From Mesorhizobium loti (GTDB taxonomy: Bacteria; Pseudomonadota; Alphaproteobacteria; Rhizobiales; Rhizobiaceae), in NCBI RefSeq assembly GCF_002858745.1, contig NZ_PJRO01000009.1:62001-126000 (forward strand): a stretch of DNA of 64,000 nt, written 5' to 3'. The notes beneath the pieces were generated by a model, which saw only the letters and a program-made list of their open reading frames with translations, searched no databases and had not been told where the DNA came from. Both the position numbers and the translations under genes were made by a program. Numbering within the stretch: the first letter of the stretch is position 1; each line of letters opens with the position of its first letter. Of the stretch, positions 18,981 to 26,906 are shown one piece after another.

Positions 18981-20015
18981 ATGGCCAACGCCAGGAAAGC
19001 CGCCAACAGCGACGCGGCGCAACCCAACCTGCCATTTGCCTTCCGCAAATATACGGCTGAGCAGCTGCGTCAGGTGCTGCACAAGATGTACCTGATCCGC
19101 CGCTTCGAGGAAGGCGCTGAGGACGCCTACACGCGCGGCCTGATCCACGGCACCATGCACCTGTCCATCGGCCAGGAAGCGAGCGCCATGGGCATCTGCA
19201 TGCCGCTCACCGATCAGGACCAGATCACCTCCACCCATCGCGGCCACGGCCACTGCATCGCCAAGGGTGCGGATGTGAAGCGCATGTTCGCCGAGTTCTT
19301 CGGCAAGACCACCGGCTACTGCAAGGGCCGTGGCGGCTCGATGCACATCGCCGACGTCACCAAGGGCAATCTCGGCGCGAACGGTATTGTCGCCGGCGGC
19401 ATCCCGATTGCTGTGGGTGCCGCCCTTGCCGCCAAGAAGCTCAAGACCGGTAACGTCGCCATCTCCTTCTTCGGCGATGGCGCCAACAATGAAGGCGCCT
19501 TCCATGAGGCGCTCAACATGGCTGCTGTCTGGAAGCTGCCGGTGATCTTCGTGTGCGAGAACAACGGCTACGGCATGTCGACCTCGACCGAACGCTCGAC
19601 GGCGGTGAAGAACATTGCCGACCGCGCCAGCGCCTATGCGATGCCGGGAGTCATCGTCGACGGCAACAACTTTTCCGAAGTGGCCGAGGCCGCCGATGCG
19701 GCTGTCGAGCGTGCCCGTGCCGGCGAAGGCCCGACACTGATTGAATCCAAGACCTACCGCTATCGCGGTCATTCCAAGAGCGATCGCAACCGCTACCGCA
19801 CCAAGGAAGAGATCGAGGACTGGATGGCCAACCGCGATCCGATCGCACTGTTCGAAGCCGAGCTGAAGGAATTCGGTATCATCGACGACGCCGGCATCGA
19901 GGCGGTGCGCGAGGCTGTCAAAAAAGAAATTGCCGACGGTATCGAGTTCGCCAAGGAAAGCCCGAGCCCGGAAATCTGCGACCTTGAGAATTACGTCTAT
20001 ACGGAGGTTGCGTGA
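18981..20015 (+). CDS. Thiamine-dependent dehydrogenase E1 component alpha subunit (AcoA/PdhA-like)
   Basis: 344-residue E1 alpha subunit of a 2-oxoacid or acetoin dehydrogenase complex. The thiamine diphosphate motif is clear at FFGDGANNEGAFHEALNMA with the NN ending in FVCENNGYGMS; LIHGTMHLSIGQEA and HRGHGHCIAKGAD are typical N-terminal motifs. With E1 beta it would decarboxylate a 2-oxo acid or cleave an acyloin and transfer the acyl group to the lipoyl E2. The short AcoA-like form and the operon with E2 but no E3 fit acetoin-dehydrogenase-type complexes. It overlaps E1 beta by one base (TGATG). Substrate unproven. Confidence 0.9.
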   Translation: MANARKAANSDAAQPNLPFAFRKYTAEQLRQVLHKMYLIRRFEEGAEDAYTRGLIHGTMHLSIGQEASAMGICMPLTDQDQITSTHRGHGHCIAKGADVKRMFAEFFGKTTGYCKGRGGSMHIADVTKGNLGANGIVAGGIPIAVGAALAAKKLKTGNVAISFFGDGANNEGAFHEALNMAAVWKLPVIFVCENNGYGMSTSTERSTAVKNIADRASAYAMPGVIVDGNNFSEVAEAADAAVERARAGEGPTLIESKTYRYRGHSKSDRNRYRTKEEIEDWMANRDPIALFEAELKEFGIIDDAGIEAVREAVKKEIADGIEFAKESPSPEICDLENYVYTEVA

Positions 20016-21013
20016 TGGACGTCGCAGTGCGTGAGCTGAGTTATGCCCAGGCCATCCAGGAAGCCATGGCGATCGCCATGGAACAGGATGAGCGCGTGTT
20101 CCTCATGGGTGAGGATATCGGCGTCTACGGCGGCGCTTTCCAGGTCACCGGCGATCTGGTCGAGCGCTTCGGCTCCGAACGCGTCATGGACACGCCGATC
20201 TCGGAGCTGGGCGGCGCGGGTGTCGCCGTTGGCGCCGCCTTGACCGGCCTGCGCCCGATCTTCGAGTTCCAATTCTCCGATTTTGCCACGCTCGCCATGG
20301 AGCAGATTGTCAACCAGGCTGCCAAGATGCGCTTCATGCTGGGTGGCGAGGTTTCTGTTCCCGTCGTGATGCGTTTCCCGGCCGGCTCCGGCACGGGTGC
20401 CGCTGCACAGCACAGCCAGAGCCTGGAAGCCTGGCTCGGCCATGTGCCCGGCCTGAAGGTGATCCAGCCGGCAACCCCGCATGATGTGAAGGGCATGCTG
20501 TTGGCGGCCGTCGCCGATCCGGATCCGGTGATGATCTTCGAGCACAAGCTGCTCTACAAGATGAAGGGCCCGGTGCCGGAAGGCCACTACACCGTGCCGA
20601 TCGGCAAGGCCGATGTTCGCCGGCAGGGCCGCGATCTCACCATCGTCGCTACGTCGATCATGGTGCACAAGGCGCTTGAAGCGGCCGCCGCCCTGCAGGC
20701 CGAAGGCATCGATATCGAAGTCATCGACCTGCGCACCGTGCGCCCGATGGACAAGCAGACCATCATCGACAGCGTCAAGAAGACTTCGCGGCTCCTGTGC
20801 GTCTATGAGGCGGTAAAGACGCTGGGCATCGGCGCTGAAATCAGCGCCGTGGTCGCCGAAAGCGACGCTTTCGATTATCTCGATGCGCCGATCGTGCGCC
20901 TGGGCGGTGCCGAGGTGCCGATCCCGTACAATCCGGAGCTCGAAAAGGCGACGGTGCCGCAGGTGCCGGACATCATCGCGGCCGCGCGCGACCTCGCCAA
21001 GGGGAAGCGCTGA
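20015..21013 (+). CDS. Thiamine-dependent dehydrogenase E1 component beta subunit (AcoB/PdhB-like)
   Basis: 332-residue E1 beta subunit. The motifs FLMGEDIGVYGGAFQVTGDL, MDTPISELGGAGVAVGAAL, EFQFSDFATLAMEQIVNQAAKMR and the C-terminal transketolase-like domain (VIDLRTVRPMDKQTI) are as in PdhB/AcoB. It forms the alpha2beta2 E1 with the preceding gene. I chose the ATG at 20,015-20,017, which overlaps the E1 alpha stop and has an ACGGAGG site; a GTG one codon earlier is also possible. Two bases separate it from E2. Confidence 0.9.
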   Translation: MDVAVRELSYAQAIQEAMAIAMEQDERVFLMGEDIGVYGGAFQVTGDLVERFGSERVMDTPISELGGAGVAVGAALTGLRPIFEFQFSDFATLAMEQIVNQAAKMRFMLGGEVSVPVVMRFPAGSGTGAAAQHSQSLEAWLGHVPGLKVIQPATPHDVKGMLLAAVADPDPVMIFEHKLLYKMKGPVPEGHYTVPIGKADVRRQGRDLTIVATSIMVHKALEAAAALQAEGIDIEVIDLRTVRPMDKQTIIDSVKKTSRLLCVYEAVKTLGIGAEISAVVAESDAFDYLDAPIVRLGGAEVPIPYNPELEKATVPQVPDIIAAARDLAKGKR

Positions 21014-21015
21014 CG

Positions 21016-22356
21016 ATGCCGGTCGAAGTCATCCTTCCCAAGGTCGACATGGATATGGCGACTGGGCAGATATCGCGCTGGTTCTTCGAGGAAGGCGCCA
21101 TCGTCAAGCAGGGCGATGTCCTGTTCGAGATCGAGACCGACAAGGCAGCGATGGAAATCGACGCGCCGGCTTCCGGCACGCTGCGCAACATCACCGGCAA
21201 GGAGGGTGTCGACATTCCGGTTGGCGCACCGGTGGCCTGGATCTATGCCGAGGGCGAGGATGCCGGCACGACTGCCGCGCCTGCCGCGGCACCCGTCGAA
21301 CCGCAGCCGGTCGCGAACGGTAAGGCTGAAACACCGATGTCCTCCTCCCAGGACAAGGCCGCGCAGACCGCGCTCGCCGTGCAGGACACGCCTGCACCGG
21401 CCGGCGCGGTCCGCGCCACACCATTGGCACGTCGCTTGGCACGGGAGGCGGGACTTGATCTTGCAGCCGTCACCGGCTCCGGCCCGCATGGGCGTGTGGT
21501 GAAGGCGGATGTCGAGGCCGCGATTGCCGGTGGTGGCGTGGCGAAGGCTGCTCCCGCTGCGTCGCCCGCAGCTGCTGCTCCGGCGGTAGCCCCTGCAGCC
21601 AAGCCGATGTCGGACGAGGCCGTGCTCAAGCTGTTCGAGCAGGGCTCCTACGAGCTCGTCCCGCACGACAATATGCGCAAGACCATCGCCCGGCGTCTGG
21701 TCGAGGCGAAGTCGACCATTCCGCATTTCTACCTGACGCTCGACTGCGAGCTGGACGCACTGCTCAAGCTGCGCTCCGAGCTCAATGCCGCAGCGCCGAT
21801 GCGGAAGACCGAAAAGGGCGATGTGCCTGCCTACAAGCTCTCGGTCAACGACATGATCATCAAGGCGATGGCACAGGCGCTGGTCGCCGTGCCGGATGCC
21901 AATGCATCGTGGACGGACTCGGCCATGGTCAAGCACAAGCATGCCGATGTCGGGGTTGCAGTGTCGATCCCGGGCGGGCTGATCACGCCGATCGTGAGGA
22001 AGGCCGACCAGAAGACCTTGTCGGTCATCTCCAACGAGATGAAGGATCTCGCCAAACGTGCCCGCGACCGCAAGCTGAAGCTGGAAGAGTATCAGGGCGG
22101 CACCACGGCGGTGTCAAACCTTGGCATGTTCGGCATCAAGGACTTCGCCGCCGTCATCAACCCGCCGCATGCGACGATCCTGGCGGTGGGTGCAGGCGAG
22201 GAGCGCGCGGTGGTGAAGGGCGGCGAGATCAGGATCGCCACCGTCATGTCGGTGACGCTGTCGACCGACCATCGTGCTGTCGACGGTGCGCTGGGAGCCG
22301 AACTGCTCGGCGCCTTCAAGCGCATCATCGAAAACCCGATGACCATGCTGGTCTAG
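21016..22356 (+). CDS. Dihydrolipoamide acyltransferase E2 component (AcoC/PdhC-like)
   Basis: 446-residue E2. The single N-terminal lipoyl domain has its lipoylated lysine at Lys43 in FEIETDKAAMEID. An Ala/Pro linker, an E1/E3-binding domain (ATPLARRLAREAGLDLAAVTG, about residues 134-170), a second long Ala/Pro linker and the catalytic acetyltransferase domain follow. The active-site motif DHRAVDGALGA is near the C-terminus. It moves an acyl group from E1 to CoA. No E3 (lipoamide dehydrogenase) gene is present in the window, so E3 must be shared with other complexes. Acyl group and substrate unknown. Confidence 0.92.
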   Translation: MPVEVILPKVDMDMATGQISRWFFEEGAIVKQGDVLFEIETDKAAMEIDAPASGTLRNITGKEGVDIPVGAPVAWIYAEGEDAGTTAAPAAAPVEPQPVANGKAETPMSSSQDKAAQTALAVQDTPAPAGAVRATPLARRLAREAGLDLAAVTGSGPHGRVVKADVEAAIAGGGVAKAAPAASPAAAAPAVAPAAKPMSDEAVLKLFEQGSYELVPHDNMRKTIARRLVEAKSTIPHFYLTLDCELDALLKLRSELNAAAPMRKTEKGDVPAYKLSVNDMIIKAMAQALVAVPDANASWTDSAMVKHKHADVGVAVSIPGGLITPIVRKADQKTLSVISNEMKDLAKRARDRKLKLEEYQGGTTAVSNLGMFGIKDFAAVINPPHATILAVGAGEERAVVKGGEIRIATVMSVTLSTDHRAVDGALGAELLGAFKRIIENPMTMLV

Positions 22357-22385
22357 AGTTCCTCCCGGCGGGGCGCCGTCTCCCC

Positions 22386-22433
22386 TCGAGCATGATCTCG
22401 AAAAGTACAGACTTTTCGGGTAAAGATCATGCG
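22386..22433. repeat. Palindromic intergenic element after the E2 gene
   Basis: Nested inverted repeat: outer arms CATGATCT (22,391-22,398) and AGATCATG (22,424-22,431), inner arms CGAAAAGT and ACTTTTCG around ACAG. This is a widespread rhizobial intergenic palindrome. It lies 30 bases after the E2 stop codon and could act as a weak terminator or mRNA-protecting hairpin for the operon. Confidence 0.6.
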
Positions 22434-22560
22434 TCAAAGAGTAGGGGAGGCGGCGATAGGCCGTGGGCGTATACTCCACGGTTTCGCGGCCGAGACGGTT
22501 CTGCATGGCGAACCAGTCGGGAATCGCGTTAGCTGGCATGAAGCCCTGCCAGGACATGCC

Positions 22561-22899
22561 GTGACCAATCCATCTGAAATCTCTCTGGTTCCCCCACAGA
22601 TTGTCGCCGACAATGCGGCGAAAGGTCTGAGCCTGCGTGAGAGGTTCGGGCGCGGCGGCACCGAGATCGGCGTCGGCCGTGCCCGTGAGCTGGTCGAGCG
22701 CCGTGCACTGCAGCCTTCCACCATCCGGCGCATGGTGAGCTTCTTCGCCCGTCACGAGGTGGACAAGCGTGCCAGGAACTTCGGCAACGAAGACAATCCC
22801 TCCGCCGGTTATGTGGCGTGGCTGCTATGGGGTGGCGACGAGGGCCGCGCCTGGGCCGTCGAACTGAAGAAGGTTGTCGGCAATGCGCCGGATATTTAG
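22561..22899 (+). CDS. Small phage-associated-type hypothetical protein
   Basis: 112-residue protein from a GTG start with an AGGA site about 10 bases upstream. It contains IVADNAAKGLSLRERFGRGGTEIGVGRA, RRMVSFFARHEVDKRA and NPSAGYVAWLLWGGDEGRAWA. I recognise this pattern from short uncharacterised proteins often found in alphaproteobacterial prophages, but no function is known. No other phage genes surround it, so it may be a relic or a domesticated gene. A longer in-frame start exists at 22,429 but passes through the upstream palindrome and looks non-native. It ends 37 bases before the convergent HAD gene. Confidence 0.55.
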   Translation: MTNPSEISLVPPQIVADNAAKGLSLRERFGRGGTEIGVGRARELVERRALQPSTIRRMVSFFARHEVDKRARNFGNEDNPSAGYVAWLLWGGDEGRAWAVELKKVVGNAPDI

Positions 22900-22936
22900 C
22901 CGACCGCCGAACCTTTTTGTTTCGCTGTCCTCCGGT

Positions 22937-23611
22937 CTAGAGCCGAAAGCCCAGCCCGCTCAGCCTGTCGGAGATTTCCAGCCAGTTCGTACAGGCAGCG
23001 TGCGCACCTTGCGCCTTCAGCTTCTCGCTATGGCCTGCATAGGTGTGGCCGCCGCCGGTATAGCCGATCGCCGTCATGCCGGCGGCAACCGCGCCCTCGA
23101 CGCCGAAAGGTGAATCCTCGATGACCACGCAGTTCGCCGGGTTGGCCCCCATTTTCTCGGCTGCGTAGAGGAAGATGTCCGGCGCCGGCTTGCCGCGCTT
23201 GACCATCGAGGAGGAAAAGATCGCCTCGCCAAAATGTGGCGCAAGGCCAGTGACGTCCAGGCTGTGATGGATGCGCTGCAGCGACGAGGATGAGGCAACG
23301 CAGCGGCCGGCCTTCAGGGTTCGCAGAAACGACGCGATGCCGGTGGTCGGGTTCAGCTTCTCGCTGAACAGGTCGCGGGTCACCGTCCACAAATCGCCTT
23401 CCTGATCGGGCTGCAGGTGATGGCCGGTCAGCTCCTTGATCCGGGCAATGATATCGGCCTGCTTCATGCCGACGCATTGGGCGACAATGTCGGCGCCGAC
23501 ACCGCTCATGCCATGCTTCTCGTAGACGCGCTCATAGGCCTCGGCGGCCAGCGGCTCGCTGTCCACCAGAACGCCGTCGCAATCGAAGATGATCAATTGT
23601 TGTGCCGTCAC
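22937..23611 (-). CDS. HAD-superfamily sugar-phosphate phosphatase / beta-phosphoglucomutase-like hydrolase
   Basis: 224-residue HAD hydrolase of the beta-phosphoglucomutase/GphA-like subfamily. Motif I is IIFDCDGVLVDSE (nucleophile and acid-base Asp), motif II VASSSS, motif III Lys in MVKRGKPAPDIFL and motif IV VIEDSPFGVEGAVAAGM. A helical cap domain lies between motifs I and II. It probably dephosphorylates a sugar or polyol phosphate. I favour the GTG at 23,609-23,611 because the catalytic domain starts right there with a GAGGCG site; an ATG at 23,674 would add 21 residues. It lies between the DRL and PTS operons on the other strand. Confidence 0.85.
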   Translation of the reverse strand: MTAQQLIIFDCDGVLVDSEPLAAEAYERVYEKHGMSGVGADIVAQCVGMKQADIIARIKELTGHHLQPDQEGDLWTVTRDLFSEKLNPTTGIASFLRTLKAGRCVASSSSLQRIHHSLDVTGLAPHFGEAIFSSSMVKRGKPAPDIFLYAAEKMGANPANCVVIEDSPFGVEGAVAAGMTAIGYTGGGHTYAGHSEKLKAQGAHAACTNWLEISDRLSGLGFRL

Positions 23612-23682
23612 GCCGCGCCTCGAAGCATCCGATAATTTCGGCACATCGCTATCGGCAAAGAGACGAATGTTCAAGAAGGCGG

Positions 23683-24321
23683 TCAGGCCTGATGGCCGAT
23701 TTTCCGCTCATCTTTCGTTTCGAGCGCGGTTTGCATCGCCTGCCTGGACTGCGCGCTGTCGGGCACGATCCAGTTCGGCTCGGCGCCGAGGAAGCGGTCG
23801 AGGAAGGCCACCGCATAGGCCGGCATCTCGGTGACGTTCTCGCGGTAGGACCACCAGGTGCGCAGGTCGTCGGCGCACTGGTCGATGGTCGGTGCGTGGC
23901 CGAACTCCTGTTCGTGCACGGCGGCGATCGCCGACACGCAGTAGTTGGTATAGAGGAAGCCTTCCGGCCAGAATTGCACGATCTCGCTCATGCCCGCACC
24001 GGCGACCAAGTCGGAGCGCGGGCCTGTACCGGTCGCCTTGGCCGGGGCCTGGCGGATCAGTTCGCGCAGCACCAGGCCGGCGGCGAAGATGATGAAATCG
24101 GCGCGGTTCACCTCGGCAAAACGCTTCTGCGTGTCCATGATCTCGATCCAGTCGAGGAACGCCCTGGTCAGCCGCGTTTCGTCGATCTCGAAACGCAGGC
24201 CATAGGTTGCCTCCACGGAGCGAGCGCTCGCACGGAATGTCGCCCTGAACCAGCGCAGGCGCCGCAACTGATGGCCAAGATCCGGCATCAGGGCCAGTTC
24301 GTCTTTGAATCGCAAATCCAT
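23683..24321 (-). CDS. Conserved-looking hypothetical protein
   Basis: 212-residue soluble protein that I cannot assign. It has no signal peptide or membrane segment. It is rich in aromatic residues (FWPEGFLYTNYCVSAIAAVHEQEFG, DDLRTWWSYRENVTEMPAYAVAFLDRFLG), which suggests a compact helical fold and selection rather than chance. Codon composition is like its neighbours. It lies 71 bases upstream of the HAD gene on the same strand and divergent from the glucitol-type PTS operon, so it could belong to that system. No function is claimed. Confidence 0.7.
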   Translation of the reverse strand: MDLRFKDELALMPDLGHQLRRLRWFRATFRASARSVEATYGLRFEIDETRLTRAFLDWIEIMDTQKRFAEVNRADFIIFAAGLVLRELIRQAPAKATGTGPRSDLVAGAGMSEIVQFWPEGFLYTNYCVSAIAAVHEQEFGHAPTIDQCADDLRTWWSYRENVTEMPAYAVAFLDRFLGAEPNWIVPDSAQSRQAMQTALETKDERKIGHQA

Positions 24322-24415
24322 TGCATGTCCTTTGAGGCTGACTCTAGCACACGCGCCGTCCCCGCCAAATGCGGTGGATCAATCGTTTCCGAGTTCCGTC
24401 TGAAAATCATACATA

Positions 24416-24440
24416 TTGACATCCAAGAAAACAAATGTTC
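24416..24440 (+). promoter_or_regulatory. Candidate promoter/operator region of the PTS operon
   Basis: A perfect -35-like TTGACA at 24,416-24,421 is followed by ACAAATGTTC at 24,431-24,440. The operon head at 17,579-17,599 shows the same pair (TTGACA then ACATATGTTC). No clear -10 box follows at the right distance in either case, so the match may reflect a shared regulator site rather than the promoter itself. Confidence 0.3.
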
Positions 24441-24507
24441 TCTAACTTGCGTCTTGGTACTGTCATGAAGGTATGGCGGGACCAGGGGCTTGGGAGGAGA
24501 TATCCTG

Positions 24508-24945
24508 ATGGCAATCTGGCAGTGGGCACTGCTTTCGCTCGCGCTCGTCTGGGGGCTGCAATCCCTCGGCGTCTGGCTGCAGATGCGGCACTATTCCGAC
24601 GTCTTCAAAGGCATCACCAACAAATATGCCGACGGCTTCGTCGGTGCCGGCAATTATCGCGGCCGCTTTGCCAAGGGCATCATCGTCCTGATGGTCGTGA
24701 CGCCTGATCTCGTCGTGCGCCGCCTGCTCGTCATGAGCGGCCGTTCGGTGTTCGCCAAGTTCAGGCGGCTTGAAGAATTCGAGGGCGTCGCCCTCGATCG
24801 TATCCGGTCCAATCCTGCGATCATGGGGGAGGGGGAACCCGGTGTGGCCGAGGCCGTGAAGCGGGCGATCGAACAGATCGACCGGGCACGGTTGGAGCCG
24901 GGAACGAAGTCGGGCCTAACCGGCTTCAAGACAGTCAGCGCGTAG
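24508..24945 (+). CDS. gutM: GutM-like glucitol operon activator protein
   Basis: 145-residue protein of the GutM/SrlM family, the accessory activator of glucitol operons in enterobacteria (about 119 residues there). It starts with a single hydrophobic segment (WQWALLSLALVWGLQSLGVWLQM), then YSDVFKGITNKYADGFVGAG and GRFAKGIIVLMVVTPDLVVRRLLVMSG, the conserved core. The ATG at 24,508 has a GGGAGGAG site. It is the first gene of the PTS operon; a palindromic repeat separates it from the IIC gene. A regulatory role is known for E. coli GutM; here it is inferred. Confidence 0.8.
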   Translation: MAIWQWALLSLALVWGLQSLGVWLQMRHYSDVFKGITNKYADGFVGAGNYRGRFAKGIIVLMVVTPDLVVRRLLVMSGRSVFAKFRRLEEFEGVALDRIRSNPAIMGEGEPGVAEAVKRAIEQIDRARLEPGTKSGLTGFKTVSA

Positions 24946-25045
24946 AGCAATTCCAGCAAAAGTGCGCAGCGATTTTGCGTCCGGAATTGCGTAGAAACAA
25001 AGAGTTGGAGCGTTTCCGCGTTTCCGTGAAAAACGGAAACGCTCC
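24945..25045 (-). repeat. RIME-like palindromic repeat, family A, copy 1 (inverted)
   Basis: About 100 bases that are, in reverse complement, nearly identical to 37,077-37,180 and 47,461-47,554. It contains the arms GGAGCGTTTCCG and its inverse, then ACGCAATTCCGGACG and CTGGAATTGCTC. It lies inside the PTS operon between gutM and the IIC gene. Confidence 0.85.
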
Positions 25046-25099
25046 GGAACAAATGCCACTGCCGCAGGGGACAGACGGCGGACGGCCCAAGGAGGAGAT

Positions 25100-25861
25100 A
25101 TGTCTGTAATTTCATTGTTGGCGCAGCACGCCGACATGGCCGTCCAGCACCTGCACGCTGCAGGCGCGGTCGTCCAGGATGCTGCCTTGCACGGCAAGCT
25201 TGCCGTTTCTCATGCCAGCGACAATCTTGTCGTTCTGGCGCAGGCCGACAGCGGCCCGATCACCGTCGAACAGTTCAAGGAAAAGCTGAACGAAGTCGCC
25301 AAGGAAGAACAGCTCGGCTGGCTCACCGCCATCGGCAAATATTTCATCGGCATCTTCCAGAAGGGCGGCGAGGTCTTCGCCGGCTTCGTCACCGGCATCA
25401 TCCCGACATTGGTGGTGCTGATGACCGCGTTCTATGCCATCACCGAACTGGTCGGCGAGGAGCGCGTGCATGGCCTTGCCCGCGGCGCCGGCCGCATTGC
25501 GCTCACCCGCTACACGGTGCTGCCGCTGCTCGCCGTCTTCTTCCTCACCAACCCGATGGCCTACACCTTCGGCTCCTTCCTCGAGGAAAAGCACAAGCCG
25601 GCTTTCTACGACGCGGCCGTGTCCTACGTGCATCCGCCGCTCGGCCTCTTCCCACACATCAATCCCGGCGAATATTTCGTCTGGGGTGGCGTGCTGGTCG
25701 CGTTGCTCGAATTGGAGAAGAAGGGCGTGGTCGTTGCCGGCTACCATATCAAGGTGGCCATCTGGTACGCCATCGTCGGTCTCGTCGTGATCTTGCTCAA
25801 GGGCATGCTGACCGAGCGCATCACCGCCATCATGGCACGCCGTCAGGGCGTCGAGCTGTAA
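25100..25861 (+). CDS. srlA: PTS glucitol/sorbitol transporter subunit IIC
   Basis: 253-residue membrane component of a glucitol-type PTS. From about residue 75 it matches SrlA: YFIGIFQKGGEVFAGFVTGIIP, FFLTNPMAYTFGSFLEEKHKP and the conserved GLFPHINPGEYFVWGG. Compared with E. coli SrlA (about 187 residues) it has some 70 extra N-terminal residues, Ala/His-rich, with no homology I recognise. The ATG at 25,100 has a strong AAGGAGGAG site and I see no internal Met between the extension and the core, so the extension is likely real. With IIBC it forms the channel for a polyol. 12 bases to the next gene. Confidence 0.88.
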   Translation: MSVISLLAQHADMAVQHLHAAGAVVQDAALHGKLAVSHASDNLVVLAQADSGPITVEQFKEKLNEVAKEEQLGWLTAIGKYFIGIFQKGGEVFAGFVTGIIPTLVVLMTAFYAITELVGEERVHGLARGAGRIALTRYTVLPLLAVFFLTNPMAYTFGSFLEEKHKPAFYDAAVSYVHPPLGLFPHINPGEYFVWGGVLVALLELEKKGVVVAGYHIKVAIWYAIVGLVVILLKGMLTERITAIMARRQGVEL

Positions 25862-25873
25862 GGGGCGGAGATC

Positions 25874-26881
25874 ATGGCAAAGACCTACAAGGCCGTAAAA
25901 ATCTCCAAGGGTTCCGGAGGCTGGGGTGGACCGCTCATCATCGAGCCGACCGCCCAGCGCAACAAGGTCGTCTCCGTCACCGGCGGCGGCATTCATCCGA
26001 TCGCCGCCCAGATTGCCGAGATGACCGGGGCCGAAGCCGTCGACGGCTTCAAGGCGCCGCCCATCGAAAGCGAGATGGCCGTCGTCGTCGTCGATTGCGG
26101 TGGCACCGCACGGTGCGGTGTCTATCCGCGAAAGCGCATACCGACCGTCAATGTCACGCCGGTCGGCCAGTCTGGGCCTCTCGCCCAGTTCATCCTGGAA
26201 GACATCTATGTTTCGGGCGTCAAGCCGGCCAACATCGTCATGGCCGACGGCTCCGAGGCGGCAACCACTGCGGGGGGAGCAGCGGCAATGAGTTCAAGCA
26301 ACAGCAATTCGCCTTCGGCCGCTGCCCAGCCGTTGCCGAGCGAAGGTGGGATGATCGGGCTGATCTCTTCGATCGGCCGCGTCATGGGGCGCGTCGTCGG
26401 CATCTTCTTCAACGCCGGCCGCCGCACCATCGATCAGGTGATCCGCAACGTGCTGCCTTTCATGGCCTTCGTGACCATGTTGATCGGCCTGATCCTCTAC
26501 ACCGGGATCGGTGACGTGCTGGCGCAGCCTATGGGTCCGCTGGCCAACAACATCGTTGGACTGCTGATCATTTCGGCGATCTGCGGTCTGCCGTTCCTCT
26601 CGCCCATCCTCGGGCCGGGTGCGGTCATCGCCCAGGTCATCGGTGTCGCCATCATCGGCCCGCAGATTGCCAACGGCACGATCTCGCCGGCAATGGCGCT
26701 GCCTGCGCTGTTTGCTTACAACACTCAGGTCGGCTGCGACTTCGTCCCGGTCGGTCTGGCGCTTGGCGAAGCCAAACCCAAGACGATCGAGATCGGTGTG
26801 CCGGCGGTGCTCATCAGCCGCCAGATCATGGGTCCCGTGTCCGTGCTTCTCGCATGGGTAGTCAGTCTGCTGGTCCTGTAA
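25874..26881 (+). CDS. srlE: PTS glucitol/sorbitol transporter subunit IIBC
   Basis: 335-residue SrlE-like protein. The N-terminal IIB domain carries the phosphocysteine in VVVVDCGGTARCGVYPRKR (about residues 71-89). A low-complexity Ala/Ser/Asn linker (around residues 134-156) joins it to the C-terminal IIC domain, with membrane segments in VLPFMAFVTMLIGLILYTG, ICGLPFLSPILGPGAVIAQV and FAYNTQVGCDFVPVGLALGEA, matching SrlE. Phosphate passes from IIA to this cysteine and then to the polyol on import. Length fits the family. Confidence 0.9.
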   Translation: MAKTYKAVKISKGSGGWGGPLIIEPTAQRNKVVSVTGGGIHPIAAQIAEMTGAEAVDGFKAPPIESEMAVVVVDCGGTARCGVYPRKRIPTVNVTPVGQSGPLAQFILEDIYVSGVKPANIVMADGSEAATTAGGAAAMSSSNSNSPSAAAQPLPSEGGMIGLISSIGRVMGRVVGIFFNAGRRTIDQVIRNVLPFMAFVTMLIGLILYTGIGDVLAQPMGPLANNIVGLLIISAICGLPFLSPILGPGAVIAQVIGVAIIGPQIANGTISPAMALPALFAYNTQVGCDFVPVGLALGEAKPKTIEIGVPAVLISRQIMGPVSVLLAWVVSLLVL

Positions 26882-26906
26882 CGACAAAAAGGAGATTCGC
26901 CGCATC

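Noticed and set aside
22386..22433. Possible CRISPR repeat or attachment site from the strong palindrome
   Set aside because: Only a single copy with no spaced repeats and no direct duplication around the phage-like gene; it fits a rhizobial intergenic palindrome.
22114..22755. Minus-strand frame running opposite the end of the E2 gene and the phage-like gene
   Set aside because: It crosses the intergenic palindrome and lacks a plausible start; some stretches look protein-like but the plus-strand genes explain the region better.
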